Assembly: GCA_042408595.1 (NCBI GenBank)
Contig: JBHOQX010000092.1
Coordinates: forward strand, 1 to 13,769
Length of the DNA stretch: 13,769 nucleotides
DNA from: JBHOQX01 sp042408595
GTDB lineage: Bacteria; Chloroflexota; Chloroflexia; Chloroflexales; Roseiflexaceae
Reading direction: 5' to 3'
This document shows, piece after piece, positions 1-7,529 of the stretch. The notes beneath the pieces are model-generated. The model saw nothing but the letters and a program-made list of their open reading frames with translations, did no database searches and was not told the DNA's origin. Every line of letters starts with the position of its first letter. Within the stretch, counting starts at the first letter, position 1. The translations under genes and the position numbers were made by a program.

Positions 1-533
1 GGCGGCGCCGTGCTGGCGCGGCGTGTCGGGGCCGCCGCTGCCGGGCGCGGCGTGGCCGACGGGCGGGCCGCCACCGGCGAGACCTCCAGCCGCCAGCGCG
101 GCGCGGTATCGCCCAGACCGACGCGGGCACGCCGGATAAGCGTGTTGGCGCGAAACACTGCGCTCTCGACGTACGCCACCGGCGCCGGCCCAACGAAGCC
201 GCGGACCAGATCAACCGACCCGAGCAGGAATGGCGGGGAGAGCCAGGCGGCGAGCAGCAGCGCCGCCAGACCCACGCCGCCGGCCGCAAGCGGCGCGAAG
301 CAGCCGCTGCGGCGCGGCCGGCGGCCGCCCGTGGCGCGCAATCGGGCCTGGGCGCGCCGGGCCTGGGGGAGCGTGGGGTAGAAGAGCCGCCGCCGCCCGG
401 CGTGGATGACGAAGCTGCGGCGGCCCAGCCAGTCGCGGCCACGATAGATCGGGTACTCAGGCGCCGCCGCGGACTCGGCGGTGGGCCTGGGCTTGGGATC
501 AGCGGCTGTCGTCAACGCAGCTCTGTGCGTCAC
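1..533 (-). CDS. Membrane-anchored protein, N-terminal part (runs off the left edge)
   Basis: The minus strand is open from a GTG at 533 to the window edge, about 177 residues; a stop (TGA) lies in frame shortly upstream. The N-terminus is polar and proline-rich. It is followed by a basic, aromatic block (YRGRDWLGRRSFVIHAGRRR, about residues 29-48), an Arg-rich stretch, then one membrane segment (about residues 80-100), placing the rest outside the cell. After the membrane segment comes a helical stretch (GFVGPAPVAYVESAVFRANT) and a Pro/Ala-rich linker. The single-anchor layout and this post-membrane segment faintly recall Chloroflexota phosphodiester-glycosidase-type exoproteins, but the catalytic part would lie outside the window, so no function is assigned. 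No clear ribosome site precedes the GTG. A possible -10 (TACAAT, minus strand, 564-569) lies 31 bases upstream. The start is uncertain; a TTG further in is an alternative. Confidence 0.6.
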   Translation of the reverse strand, partial: MTHRAALTTAADPKPRPTAESAAAPEYPIYRGRDWLGRRSFVIHAGRRRLFYPTLPQARRAQARLRATGGRRPRRSGCFAPLAAGGVGLAALLLAAWLSPPFLLGSVDLVRGFVGPAPVAYVESAVFRANTLIRRARVGLGDTAPRWRLEVSPVAARPSATPRPAAAAPTRRASTAP

Positions 534-710
534 GAAGAGCGTGAAAGGTTTATCCAGCAGGCGATTGTATCGTGCACTTCGCCAACTTTGCGCTCTTCAT
601 AGCTCATATCCCGGGTGCGCTTGCAGCGCGGGGCAGGGTTCGGGGTCATGCGTCAGGCGTTCTTGCTGTTCCGTCCGTGCCCAGGCCCGCAAATGCCCCT
701 TGAAGGCCCA

Positions 711-1379
711 TTAGATGAGTCCGGCGAACAGCGCGTCGAAATCGCGGCTGCCATCCGGATCGGCGATCACCTCGAAAGTCTTGCCACGGGCCGCCGGGCG
801 CAGCAGCGCCTCAACCGCCACGCGCGCCACATCGGCCCGGTCGATCAGGCCGCTGATCGTGTCGCCCTGGGCGAAGCGCAGCGGCTGGCCGCCGGGCCCA
901 TCCCGCAGGCCGCCAGGTCGGATGACCGTGAACGGCACGCCCGAGTCGCGCAGCGCGTTCTCGCCGGCCAGCTTCGCGTCGAGCACACGGCCGAAGCGAT
1001 TGAGCGGGTGATCCGGGCGGGTGGCGGCGATCGTCGAGATCAGCACCATCTGCTCCACGCCGGCCGCCCGCGCCGCCGCGGTCAGGTTTGCCACGCCGCG
1101 GTAATCCACCGCCATCGGGTCGTTCGGGCCGGTCGGCTCGTGCGTGCCGGTCGCGCAGATCACCGCACGGACGCCCGCCAGCGCCGCCGGCAGCGTCGCC
1201 GGCTCGGTCGTCGCGCCGACCGCCAGTTCCGCGTCGAGATCGGCCGCCCGCCCGGCGTCACGCACGAGCGCCCGCACGGGGATGCCGCGCCGCCGCAGCT
1301 CGGCCACGATCAGCCGGCCGGTGCCGCCGGTCGCCCCGGCGACAAGCACGAGGCCGGTGTATCCAGGTTCAGATGTCAT
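711..1379 (-). CDS. Atypical short-chain dehydrogenase (NAD(P)-binding, NmrA/SDR_a5-like)
   Basis: A 222-residue protein with a classical dinucleotide-binding start: beta strand VLVAGATGGTG (residues 11-21) gives the GxxGxxG loop, followed by a helix and RALVRD, whose basic residues suggest NADP. Later landmarks of the atypical SDR group are ICATGTHEPTG, the strand MVLISTI, the segment LNRFGRVLDAKLAGENALR and the late VIRPGGLRDGPGG. The active-site Tyr of classical SDRs is not obvious: Phe sits in NRFGRVLDAK where a Tyr might be expected, which fits the atypical subgroup, whose members often act as NADP sensors or epimerase-like enzymes. Length is normal. The ATG at 1379 is preceded by GGGGGAG about 6 bases upstream, so the start is well supported. 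It is transcribed away from the sugar-phosphate transferase gene and has its own extended -10. The substrate cannot be told from sequence. Confidence 0.85.
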   Translation of the reverse strand: MTSEPGYTGLVLVAGATGGTGRLIVAELRRRGIPVRALVRDAGRAADLDAELAVGATTEPATLPAALAGVRAVICATGTHEPTGPNDPMAVDYRGVANLTAAARAAGVEQMVLISTIAATRPDHPLNRFGRVLDAKLAGENALRDSGVPFTVIRPGGLRDGPGGQPLRFAQGDTISGLIDRADVARVAVEALLRPAARGKTFEVIADPDGSRDFDALFAGLI

Positions 1380-1449
1380 CGCAGTCTCCCCCAGGCCGTC
1401 GCCTCACCACCCGGCAGCCAGGAACGCCGGGAGAGCAGGACGCGGCGCG

Positions 1450-1458
1450 ATTATAGCA
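1450..1458 (-). promoter_or_regulatory. Extended -10 promoter for the SDR-like gene
   Basis: The minus strand reads TGCTATAAT, a perfect -10 hexamer with an upstream TG extension. No good -35 lies 16-18 bases upstream, which extended -10 promoters tolerate. It sits about 70 bases ahead of the ATG at 1379 and 11 bases from the -35 of the divergent promoter. Confidence 0.6.
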
Positions 1459-1466
1459 CACCCGCT

Positions 1467-1495
1467 TTGACGGGCCGCGGCCCGCGTGCTACGAT
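1467..1495 (+). promoter_or_regulatory. Sigma70-type promoter for the sugar-phosphate transferase gene
   Basis: TTGACG (1467-1472), a 17-base spacer and TACGAT (1490-1495). The predicted start of transcription near 1502 leaves a leader of about 20 bases that holds the ribosome site GAGGGAG (1512-1518). Confidence 0.65.
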
Positions 1496-1521
1496 TCGCG
1501 CCGATAGCAGAGAGGGAGCGC

Positions 1522-2556
1522 ATGCCGCAACTGTTGCTGATCTTTTTAACCGCCCTGACGTTCTCGATCCTCGCCGTGCCGGTCGCCCGCCGGGTGGCGC
1601 TGCGCGTCGGCGTGGTGGACACCCCCGGCGCCCGGAAACTGCATGTCGCGCCAGTGCCGCTGCTCGGCGGGGCGGCGATCTACCTGGGGTTCGTCCTGGC
1701 GCTGGTCTTCCTCGGCAACCTGTTTTACGTCCGCCAGCTCGTTGGCATCCTGCTCGGGGCGACGCTCGTCTCGTTCTTCGGCCTGGTGGACGACCGCTGG
1801 GGGATGCATGCCTACCTCAAGCTTGGCGGGCAGTTGCTCGCTGGCGCCGTGCTCATCCTCGGCGGCACCTCGGTGCAACTGTTCGCCGCGCCGTGGGCCA
1901 ACTGGGCGCTCACGCTGCTGTGGGTGGTCGGCATCACCAACGCGCTGAACCTGCTCGACAACATGGACGGCCTCTCCGCCGGCGTGACGACGGTGGCGGC
2001 GGCGTTTTTCCTGCTTCTGGCGGCGCTCAGCGGCCAGTACCTGGTCGCGGCGCTGGCGGCGGCGCTGATCGGTGCGTGTATCGGCTTTCTGCGCTACAAC
2101 TTCAACCCGGCGACGATCTTCATGGGCGATGCCGGCAGCCTGTTCCTTGGATTCCTGCTGGCGGCGCTGGCGATCAAGCTGCGATTCCCCTCAAATGTTC
2201 CATGGGTCACCTGGCTGGTGCCGGTCTGCGTGCTGGGGGTGCCGATCTTCGACACGACGCTGGTGACGGTCTCGCGGCTGCGGCGCGGGCACAACCCGCT
2301 GACGACCCCGGGCAAGGATCACCTGTCGCACCGGCTGGTGGCGCTGGGCCTGACACGCCGCGAGGCGGTGCTGGTCTGTTACCTGCTCAGCGGGGTCTGC
2401 GGCATGGTGGCGGTGTACGTCGCGCAGGCCGGGGCGCTGGACGCGTACCTGGCCGCCGGGCTGCTGGCGCTGGTGGGCGCAGCGGGGCTCGCCTGGCTGG
2501 AGTTGCACGGCGAGCGGCGAGCGGCGAGGGGCACGGGGCAAGACGCGAGCAACTAG
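1522..2556 (+). CDS. WecA/TagO/MraY-family undecaprenyl-phosphate sugar-1-phosphate transferase
   Basis: A 344-residue polytopic membrane protein of the polyprenyl-phosphate HexNAc-1-P transferase family. Such enzymes move a sugar-1-phosphate (usually GlcNAc-1-P) from a UDP-sugar to undecaprenyl phosphate, the first committed step of cell-envelope glycan synthesis. Visible motifs are the Asp pair in GLVDDRWG (residues 87-94), NALNLLDNMDGLSAG (140-154), the metal and catalytic block NFNPATIFMGDAGS (193-206), and the cytoplasmic His motif GKDHLSHRL (264-272). The last resembles WecA/TagO rather than the MraY version. About ten hydrophobic segments span the rest. Start: the ATG at 1522 follows GAGGGAG; a longer form from 1486 would begin upstream of the predicted transcription start and is rejected. 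Length is typical. The gene stands alone, convergent with the ROK kinase, so its particular glycan is unknown. Confidence 0.9.
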   Translation: MPQLLLIFLTALTFSILAVPVARRVALRVGVVDTPGARKLHVAPVPLLGGAAIYLGFVLALVFLGNLFYVRQLVGILLGATLVSFFGLVDDRWGMHAYLKLGGQLLAGAVLILGGTSVQLFAAPWANWALTLLWVVGITNALNLLDNMDGLSAGVTTVAAAFFLLLAALSGQYLVAALAAALIGACIGFLRYNFNPATIFMGDAGSLFLGFLLAALAIKLRFPSNVPWVTWLVPVCVLGVPIFDTTLVTVSRLRRGHNPLTTPGKDHLSHRLVALGLTRREAVLVCYLLSGVCGMVAVYVAQAGALDAYLAAGLLALVGAAGLAWLELHGERRAARGTGQDASN

Positions 2557-2593
2557 GAGCTTGCGCCCTGCGCTGCGTCACCGTGCGCCCTTC

Positions 2594-3529
2594 TCACGCC
2601 AGGCCCCGCATGTGCAGAAAGAGCGCCGCGGCGCCGAGGATGCCCGCCCGGTCGCCGAGCGCCGCCAGCCGCACCGGCACATCGTGGTAGACGTGGATCG
2701 CCCGGGCGCGAATCGTGGCCGCCGCCCGGGCGATCAGGCCGGGGTTATGGACGATCACCCCGCCCCCCATGAGGATCAGCTCCGGGCTGAACAGGTGCAG
2801 GATGTTGGTCAGGCCGATGCCGAGGAGTTCGCCCTCACGCTCCATCAGCCGCAGGGCCAGCGGATCGCCGGCGGCCGCCGCCTGGCTGACATGCGCCGCG
2901 GTGACGATTTCGGGCGTCGCCAGGGCGTGCAGCGCGCTCGCCGGATCGCTGCGCATGGCGTCGGCGGCGGCCTGCGCCAGGCCGGTACCGGACGCCAGAT
3001 GCTCCCACCACGCGCCGCTGGACACGTCGATAATAGAGGTGCCGACCTCCGTGCCCAGCCCGCGATGCCCGAGCAGCAGCCGCCCGTCGGCGATCACGCC
3101 GCCGCCGATCCCGGTGCTGACGGTAATGTACGCCAGGTTGCGCGCCCCCTGCCCGCCGCCGAACAGCCACTCGCCCAGCGCCGCCGCGTTGGCATCGTTC
3201 CCCAGTTCGACCGACAGCCCGGTGCGCTCCTCGACCATACGGCGGAGCGGCACATCGCGCCAGCCCGGGAGGTTTGGCGCGAACAGCACCTCGCCGGTGA
3301 ACGGGTCGAGTGGACCGGGTGCGCCCAGGCCGATCCCCAGCAGATCGCCGCCAGCCGGCAGCGCCGCGCGCACCTGCGCGGCGCAGGCGACGATCCGCTC
3401 GACCACCGACGGCGGGCCGTCGGCGGCGCGGCTGGGCATCCGCACTTCCTCAAGAATAGCGCCGGTCTCCTCCACCAGCGCGGCACGGAGTTGCGTCCCG
3501 CCCAGATCAACACCGATGATGTAGCGCAT
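2594..3529 (-). CDS. ROK-family sugar kinase (glucokinase-like) lacking the zinc motif
   Basis: 311 residues with the ROK fold: phosphate-binding GVDLGGTQLRAAL (6-18), sugar and catalytic loop GLGAPGPLDP (67-76), PNLPGW (85-90), catalytic Asp112 in GNDANAAALGE, the second ATP loop TVSTGIGGG (136-144), and adenosine-site residues LILMGGG (251-257). The family phosphorylates hexoses such as glucose with ATP in the cytosol. Odd: the usual glutamate-Gly-His segment and the CxCGxxGCxE zinc loop are replaced by GLGTEVGTSIIDVSSGAWWEH (about 157-177). The His and all three Cys are gone, although the following LASGTGLA aligns normally. Start: the ATG at 3529 begins directly with the family N-terminus and has GAGG about 6 bases upstream; a longer form from 3652 adds an unrelated tail. 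It may be a true kinase of a zinc-free branch, or a sugar-binding relative. Confidence 0.87.
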   Translation of the reverse strand: MRYIIGVDLGGTQLRAALVEETGAILEEVRMPSRAADGPPSVVERIVACAAQVRAALPAGGDLLGIGLGAPGPLDPFTGEVLFAPNLPGWRDVPLRRMVEERTGLSVELGNDANAAALGEWLFGGGQGARNLAYITVSTGIGGGVIADGRLLLGHRGLGTEVGTSIIDVSSGAWWEHLASGTGLAQAAADAMRSDPASALHALATPEIVTAAHVSQAAAAGDPLALRLMEREGELLGIGLTNILHLFSPELILMGGGVIVHNPGLIARAAATIRARAIHVYHDVPVRLAALGDRAGILGAAALFLHMRGLA

Positions 3530-3663
3530 GGGTGGCCTCGTAGATTCGGGATGCTCGATGCTGGCGGCTGAGGGCCGAGTCGCCATGATGCACGCCGTCT
3601 GCTGAATATGGCGGGCTGCCCGCGAAGGCACACCGACCACCTCGGCACGCATGGTGTGCGACC

Positions 3664-3691
3664 TTGCCAGCCCCGCCGCGCGTGCTATACT
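3664..3691 (+). promoter_or_regulatory. Sigma70-type promoter for the PP2C phosphatase gene
   Basis: TTGCCA (3664-3669), a 16-base spacer and TATACT (3686-3691), each one mismatch from consensus. Transcription would begin near 3698, about 26 bases ahead of the ATG, and the ribosome site GAGGG is at 3715-3719. Confidence 0.65.
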
Positions 3692-3723
3692 GGCGCGTGT
3701 CGTGGAGCTGAACAGAGGGCGCT

Positions 3724-4710
3724 ATGAAGCTGCGCTGGAGTGCACGTACCGATGTTGGCCGGGCGCGTGACCACAACGAAGACGCCGTGGGCGCGGGAAC
3801 CCCGGAGCAGGCCGCCCGTCTCGGGCAGTTGCTAGTGCTGTGCGACGGCATGGGCGGCTATGCTGCCGGCGAGGTCGCCAGCCAGATGGCGATCGAGACC
3901 ATCCTGGCTAGCTTCTATGCGGACGACACCGAGGACCCCGGCGAGGCGCTCCGCGACGCCTTCCAGCAGGCGAACGCCCAGATCTACGCCGAAGGGCGCG
4001 GCACGATGGGCACCACCGGCGTCGCCGCGCTGCTGCGTCACGATGCGCTGTACGTCGCGAATGTCGGCGACAGCCGAGCATACCTGCTGCGCGACGGCAC
4101 GATCCGCCAGATCTCCCACGATCATTCGTTTGTCAGCGACCAGATAGCGGCCGGCCTGATCACCGCCGAGGAAGCGCGCTCCTCGCCGGTGCGCAACGTC
4201 ATCACCCGGGCGCTCGGCCACCAGGCCGAGGTCGAGGTCGATCTGTTCCGCTTCCCGCTCCAATCCGGCGACCGTGTGCTGCTCTGCTCCGACGGGCTGC
4301 ATAGCGTGGTGCGCGACTCTGAGCTGCTCGAGCTGGCCGGCGGCGAGCCCGACGCGGCGACCGCGGCGCTCGTGGCGTTGGCGAACGAGCGCGGCGGCCC
4401 GGACAACATCAGCGTCACTCTGGCGGTGGTGGACGGGCTCGAGTGGGAGATGGAGCCGCTCGCCGGTCCCCCCGAGCTGGCGGCATCGGCGGCGGCAACA
4501 CCCTCCCCGGCGCCACCAGCAGCCGTGCCCGCTGCACCGCCACCGGCGCGCCGCACGCCCGAGAAGCGCCTGACACTGCTCGGCGGCCTGCTGGCGACGA
4601 TCCTGCTCGCAGCGCTGCTGTTTGTGCTGGCGCTCACGCTGCTGACCGCGCCCGCCACCGCCCCGCCGATTTTCGCCCCCGCGACCATCCTGCCAACCAG
4701 CAGCCCTTGA
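3724..4710 (+). CDS. PP2C-family Ser/Thr protein phosphatase with C-terminal membrane anchor
   Basis: A 328-residue protein. Residues 1-238 are a complete bacterial PP2C (Stp/PrpC-type) domain with all metal-binding motifs: HNEDAVG (Asp20), VLCDGMGGYAAGE (Asp41, Gly42), GTTGVAALL, VANVGDSRAYLL, LLCSDGLHSVV (Asp190) and GGPDNISVTL (Asp227). It removes phosphate from Ser/Thr of proteins with two Mn/Mg ions. A Pro/Ala-rich linker (about 245-280) leads to one membrane segment (about 283-307) and a short outer tail. The catalytic domain should therefore face the cytoplasm, tethered to the membrane like the Hanks-type kinases it usually opposes. No kinase or FHA gene lies beside it, which is unusual for this family. 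GAGGG four bases before the ATG supports the start, and the promoter just upstream suggests it is transcribed alone. No terminator is visible before convergent tatC. Confidence 0.93.
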   Translation: MKLRWSARTDVGRARDHNEDAVGAGTPEQAARLGQLLVLCDGMGGYAAGEVASQMAIETILASFYADDTEDPGEALRDAFQQANAQIYAEGRGTMGTTGVAALLRHDALYVANVGDSRAYLLRDGTIRQISHDHSFVSDQIAAGLITAEEARSSPVRNVITRALGHQAEVEVDLFRFPLQSGDRVLLCSDGLHSVVRDSELLELAGGEPDAATAALVALANERGGPDNISVTLAVVDGLEWEMEPLAGPPELAASAAATPSPAPPAAVPAAPPPARRTPEKRLTLLGGLLATILLAALLFVLALTLLTAPATAPPIFAPATILPTSSP

Positions 4711-4793
4711 GCCGATTGCAGAGCGCAAATTACGGGAGGATCCCCTGGTTGTCGAGGAGCGTCGTCGGGGCAGCGGCGATCGTGCCGCGGGCG

Positions 4794-5735
4794 TTACGCC
4801 GTCTCGCCCGCGCCGCCCGTCGGCTGCTCCGCGGAGCGCCGGGGGATGAAGCGCGTCATTTGAATCCCCAGCTCATAGAGCAGGTACATCGGCACCGCCA
4901 GAATCATCATGTTGTATGGGTCGGGGGTCGGGGTGATCAGCGCCGCGGCGATCGCGATCACCACAATCGCGTAGCGGCGCGTCCGCGCCAGCGCCTGCCG
5001 GCTCACCAGGCCGATCCGCGCTAGCAGGTAGACGACCACCGGCAATTCGAAGACCAGGCCGTTCCACAGCAGTAAGGTAGAGACGGTCGACAGGAAGCTC
5101 GACAGCGATGGCTGCGTGATGATCCGGTTGTCGGTGCCGAAATTGAGCAGGAACTGGAGCGCCGCCGGGATCGTGATGAACCAGGCGAAGGCGACACCGG
5201 CCAGGAACAGCTCGGCGATGAAGGGGATGGCGGTGAACAGCATCCGCTTCTCGTGCGGCAGCAGCCCCGGCGCGATGAAGGCGACGATCTGGTAAATGAT
5301 GATCGGCACGGCGATCGCGATGCCGACGACCAGCGCGATGCCCATGTAGCTCACGAAGGTCTCGGCGGTGCCGATCGCCTGCAGGTTGACGTTCGGCGGG
5401 ACGAACTGGTCGATCATGATATCCGGCAGCGGCTTGCCGAGCGGGCTGCCATAGACCAGCCAGGCGCCGACGATCGTGCCCAGGGCGACGCCGAGCAGCG
5501 CCTTGGTCAGCCGATTGCGCAGTTCGGTCAGGTGGGGCACCGCCGCCGACCACACGTCGCGCAGCGAGTTGAACTGCAGCGGCGACTCGCTGGCCGCGCC
5601 TGCGTCGGCTTCCTCGGCGGCCAGGCTCATGGGGATGAGCCGGCGGAGGATGAACGCCACCAGGAACGGCAGCAGGATAAGCACCAGGATGATGCCGATA
5701 ACGACTGCCAGCTCTTGTGTTGACATAGAAGACAT
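4794..5735 (-). CDS. tatC: TatC, Sec-independent protein translocase, with an extra N-terminal membrane helix
   Basis: TatC is the membrane receptor that binds the twin-arginine signal of folded exported proteins and works with TatA/TatB. Family landmarks (numbered from 5735): HLTELRNRL (68-76), ETFVSYMGIALVVG (125-138), FIAPGLLPHEKRMLF (153-167), the conserved Glu in GLVFELPVVVY (226-236), and ITPTPDPYNMM (267-277). Six membrane segments of the family are present. Odd: before the TatC domain there is an additional strongly hydrophobic segment (about residues 8-31) and an acidic linker of some 30 residues, so the protein may have seven segments. The start is uncertain. ATG 5735, ATG 5726 and ATG 5825 are all open, and none has a good ribosome site; 5735 is chosen because the hydrophobic segment follows almost at once. 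It follows tatB on the same strand with a gap of 130 bases. Confidence 0.92.
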   Translation of the reverse strand: MSSMSTQELAVVIGIILVLILLPFLVAFILRRLIPMSLAAEEADAGAASESPLQFNSLRDVWSAAVPHLTELRNRLTKALLGVALGTIVGAWLVYGSPLGKPLPDIMIDQFVPPNVNLQAIGTAETFVSYMGIALVVGIAIAVPIIIYQIVAFIAPGLLPHEKRMLFTAIPFIAELFLAGVAFAWFITIPAALQFLLNFGTDNRIITQPSLSSFLSTVSTLLLWNGLVFELPVVVYLLARIGLVSRQALARTRRYAIVVIAIAAALITPTPDPYNMMILAVPMYLLYELGIQMTRFIPRRSAEQPTGGAGETA

Positions 5736-5865
5736 CGCGGCGGCCGGGTGTCTGGCCGCAGGTTGGGATCGATTCTCTAGAGCGGGCGCCAGCAACGAAC
5801 CTCTGGCGAGCTTCGCCTCGCACATCGTTGCGCTGCGCGCCGCGCCAACCGCCTCGAGCTGCTGC

Positions 5866-6594
5866 TCAGCGAGCCTGCTCCGGTTCGCGCTCTGTCATGT
5901 CGCGTTGCGATGTGCTGGATCCATTCGTGTCCACGCGCGACTCAGGCCCAGCGGCCATGGCTGGCGCGTCCGCTGGGGCGTCCACGTCGAGCAGGCCGCG
6001 CTGACGCAGGGCCTCCTGCGTGCGTCGCAGCTCCACGACAAGCGCCTCGAGCCGCGCGCTGATCTCCTGCAACTCGGTGCGCTGCGGTGTCGCCGGGGCG
6101 GTGGACGGTGGGCCGTCCACCTGCGCGGAACCATCGGGCGCCGGGTCGGGAGCGGCGGGCAGAAGGCCAGGCGGCGCGAGCGACGGCTCGGACGCGGCGG
6201 GCGCCTCCGGCACGGCATCGCCGATGCCGTTGACTGCCGCATTACGGGCGATCGTATCGGCGGCAGCGCGTACTTCGAGCACGCTTTCCTTCACCGGCTC
6301 AAGGACATCATCGCTGATCGTCTGGCTGATCTGGCGGGCTGCGCCGAGCACCTCATCGCGCACCGACTGCACTTCGCTCAGGCTGCTGCGGATCTGGGCC
6401 AGCTCCTGCTCCAGCTCCTGGCGCATGCGCAGCACCATCTGAGCGTCAGGCGATGCCTGGATCCAATTGCGGGCGCGCACCAGCATCTGTCCGGCGCGCC
6501 GCGCGAGGTCCGGCAGGCGCTCCGGGCCGACGACCACCAGCATGATGATCAGAATCAGAATAAGCTCGCCCGGCCCAATCCCGAAGATATTCAT
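5866..6594 (-). CDS. tatB: TatA/TatB-family Sec-independent translocase subunit, long TatB-like form
   Basis: A 242-residue protein with the TatA/B N-terminus: short IFGIGPGELILILI, one membrane helix (about residues 9-23), the hinge GPERLP (23-28) and an amphipathic helix LARRAGQMLVRARNW. A long helical, probably coiled region (about 50-110, rich in Glu, Gln and Arg) follows, then a Pro/Ala-rich low-complexity tail and a final helical stretch (about 180-215). Length and the long cytoplasmic tail fit TatB better than the usual 60-90-residue TatA. TatB passes cargo from TatC to the TatA pore. No separate TatA is in the window; either it lies elsewhere or this protein serves both roles. The ATG at 6594 has GAGG about ten bases upstream, a rather long spacing. 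tatC follows on the same strand. Confidence 0.85.
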   Translation of the reverse strand: MNIFGIGPGELILILIIMLVVVGPERLPDLARRAGQMLVRARNWIQASPDAQMVLRMRQELEQELAQIRSSLSEVQSVRDEVLGAARQISQTISDDVLEPVKESVLEVRAAADTIARNAAVNGIGDAVPEAPAASEPSLAPPGLLPAAPDPAPDGSAQVDGPPSTAPATPQRTELQEISARLEALVVELRRTQEALRQRGLLDVDAPADAPAMAAGPESRVDTNGSSTSQRDMTEREPEQAR

Positions 6595-6773
6595 ACCGTT
6601 GCAGCCTCAGCGAAACGCACCATCGCCGAATCGGGCGAGCAACTTGCGCGGCTGCCGGCCGATCTCAGCTCTGGTGCGTTCCAATGCAAGAGCAGCGCAC
6701 AGCGGTCACGCCCCAGCGAACGACTGTTGCGCCTGCTCATGGCACCCTGGGCGCCGGTCGTTGTGCGCCGCGC

Positions 6774-7019
6774 CTACGCCTGGACGTGCGCATCGATATA
6801 ATCCAGCGCGTCCTGGACGGTCAAGATTTTCTCCGCGTCCTCGTCCGGGATCTCGACACCGAACTCTTCTTCGAGCGACATAATCATCTCGACGAGATCG
6901 AGCGAGTCGGCGTTCAGGTCCTCGGTGAAGCGCGCGGACGGGACGATCTTGCTTTCGTCGACGCCGAGCTGCTCGGCCACGATTTTCTTCAGACGCTCCT
7001 GCATCTCCGGTGTCGCCAC
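6774..7019 (-). CDS. acpP: Acyl carrier protein
   Basis: An 81-residue acidic helical protein of normal ACP length. Ser39 in NADSLDLVEM is the attachment site for 4'-phosphopantetheine, and the family pattern FTEDLNADSLDLVE with FGVEIPDEDAEKI after it is complete. It carries the growing acyl chain in type II fatty-acid synthesis. The start is a GTG at 7019, set by AAAGGAGAG about 6 bases upstream; an ATG overlapping that ribosome site is out of frame. It lies 81 bases after nusB on the same strand. With accC and fabG in the same gene run, this places several fatty-acid synthesis genes together. A GC-rich hairpin lies in the gap to nusB, so its expression may be partly uncoupled from the genes upstream. 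Confidence 0.96.
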   Translation of the reverse strand: MATPEMQERLKKIVAEQLGVDESKIVPSARFTEDLNADSLDLVEMIMSLEEEFGVEIPDEDAEKILTVQDALDYIDAHVQA

Positions 7020-7051
7020 GGGGCTCTCCTTTCATCGGTCAGTGCGGTCCT

Positions 7052-7080
7052 GCGCGCGCCGCCACCACTGGCACGCGCGC
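7052..7080 (-). other. GC-rich hairpin between nusB and acpP
   Basis: GCGCGCG (7052-7058) pairs with CGCGCGC (7074-7080), and GCCA (7061-7064) pairs with TGGC (7069-7072) around a four-base loop. No T-run follows in the minus direction, so it is not a standard intrinsic terminator. It could be an mRNA processing or stability element that sets acpP levels apart from nusB. Confidence 0.45.
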
Positions 7081-7100
7081 GTTGCGACTCTTCGAGCCAG

Positions 7101-7529
7101 TTACTCCTGCGCGCCCTCCACATAGCGCGTCACGACCGTTCCAAGCACGCCATTCACGAACCTGCTGGAGTTATCGCTGCCGAAGTGCTTGGCGAGCTCA
7201 ACAGCCTCGTTGATCACCGCCTTGACCGGTGTCTTCTCGACATCATCGATCAGAATTTCGTACAGCGCGATCCGCAGAATCGCCTTGTCCACCCCTGGCA
7301 TCTGCGTGACCGGCCAGTTCGGCGCCGCTTCTTCGATGATGCGGTCCAGATACGATTGGTGCTCCCAGACGCCGAAGACGAGCCGTTTGAGGAAGCGCTC
7401 GCCCTCGAGCGGCAGCGGGTCGTCCTCCAGGCGGCGCTGCACGACGATATCCGGCGCGTGGTCGGTGGCGTCGATCTCGAACAGCGTCTGCAGCGCGGCG
7501 ATCCGAACGCGATGGCGCAGGCTAGCCAC
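7101..7529 (-). CDS. nusB: Transcription antitermination factor NusB
   Basis: About 142 residues. NusB binds boxA RNA with NusE (ribosomal protein S10) and supports antitermination in rRNA operons. Visible family features are the N-terminal helix RIAALQTLFEID, APNWPVTQMPGVDKAILRIALYEIL (C-terminal bundle, with the conserved Asp-Lys-Ala-Ile-Leu-Arg order), TPVKAVINEAVELAKHFG, and the ending SSRFVNGVLG. Start: GTG at 7529 is preferred over ATG at 7544 because GGAG lies 7 bases before the GTG, and this makes GTGGCTAG overlap the stop of the Asp23-like gene by 8 bases. That overlap suggests translational coupling. The neighbour order accC, asp23-like, nusB matches the Bacillus accC-yqhY-nusB order. 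Confidence 0.95.
   Translation of the reverse strand: MASLRHRVRIAALQTLFEIDATDHAPDIVVQRRLEDDPLPLEGERFLKRLVFGVWEHQSYLDRIIEEAAPNWPVTQMPGVDKAILRIALYEILIDDVEKTPVKAVINEAVELAKHFGSDNSSRFVNGVLGTVVTRYVEGAQE

Noticed and set aside
615..2690. A very long plus-strand open frame (691 codons)
   Set aside because: It is a GC-rich shadow crossing the SDR gene (other strand) and the transferase gene (other frame), and its composition is Arg/Ala/Gly-dominated.
4711..4793. A terminator between the convergent PP2C and tatC genes
   Set aside because: No stem with a following T-run was found on either strand.
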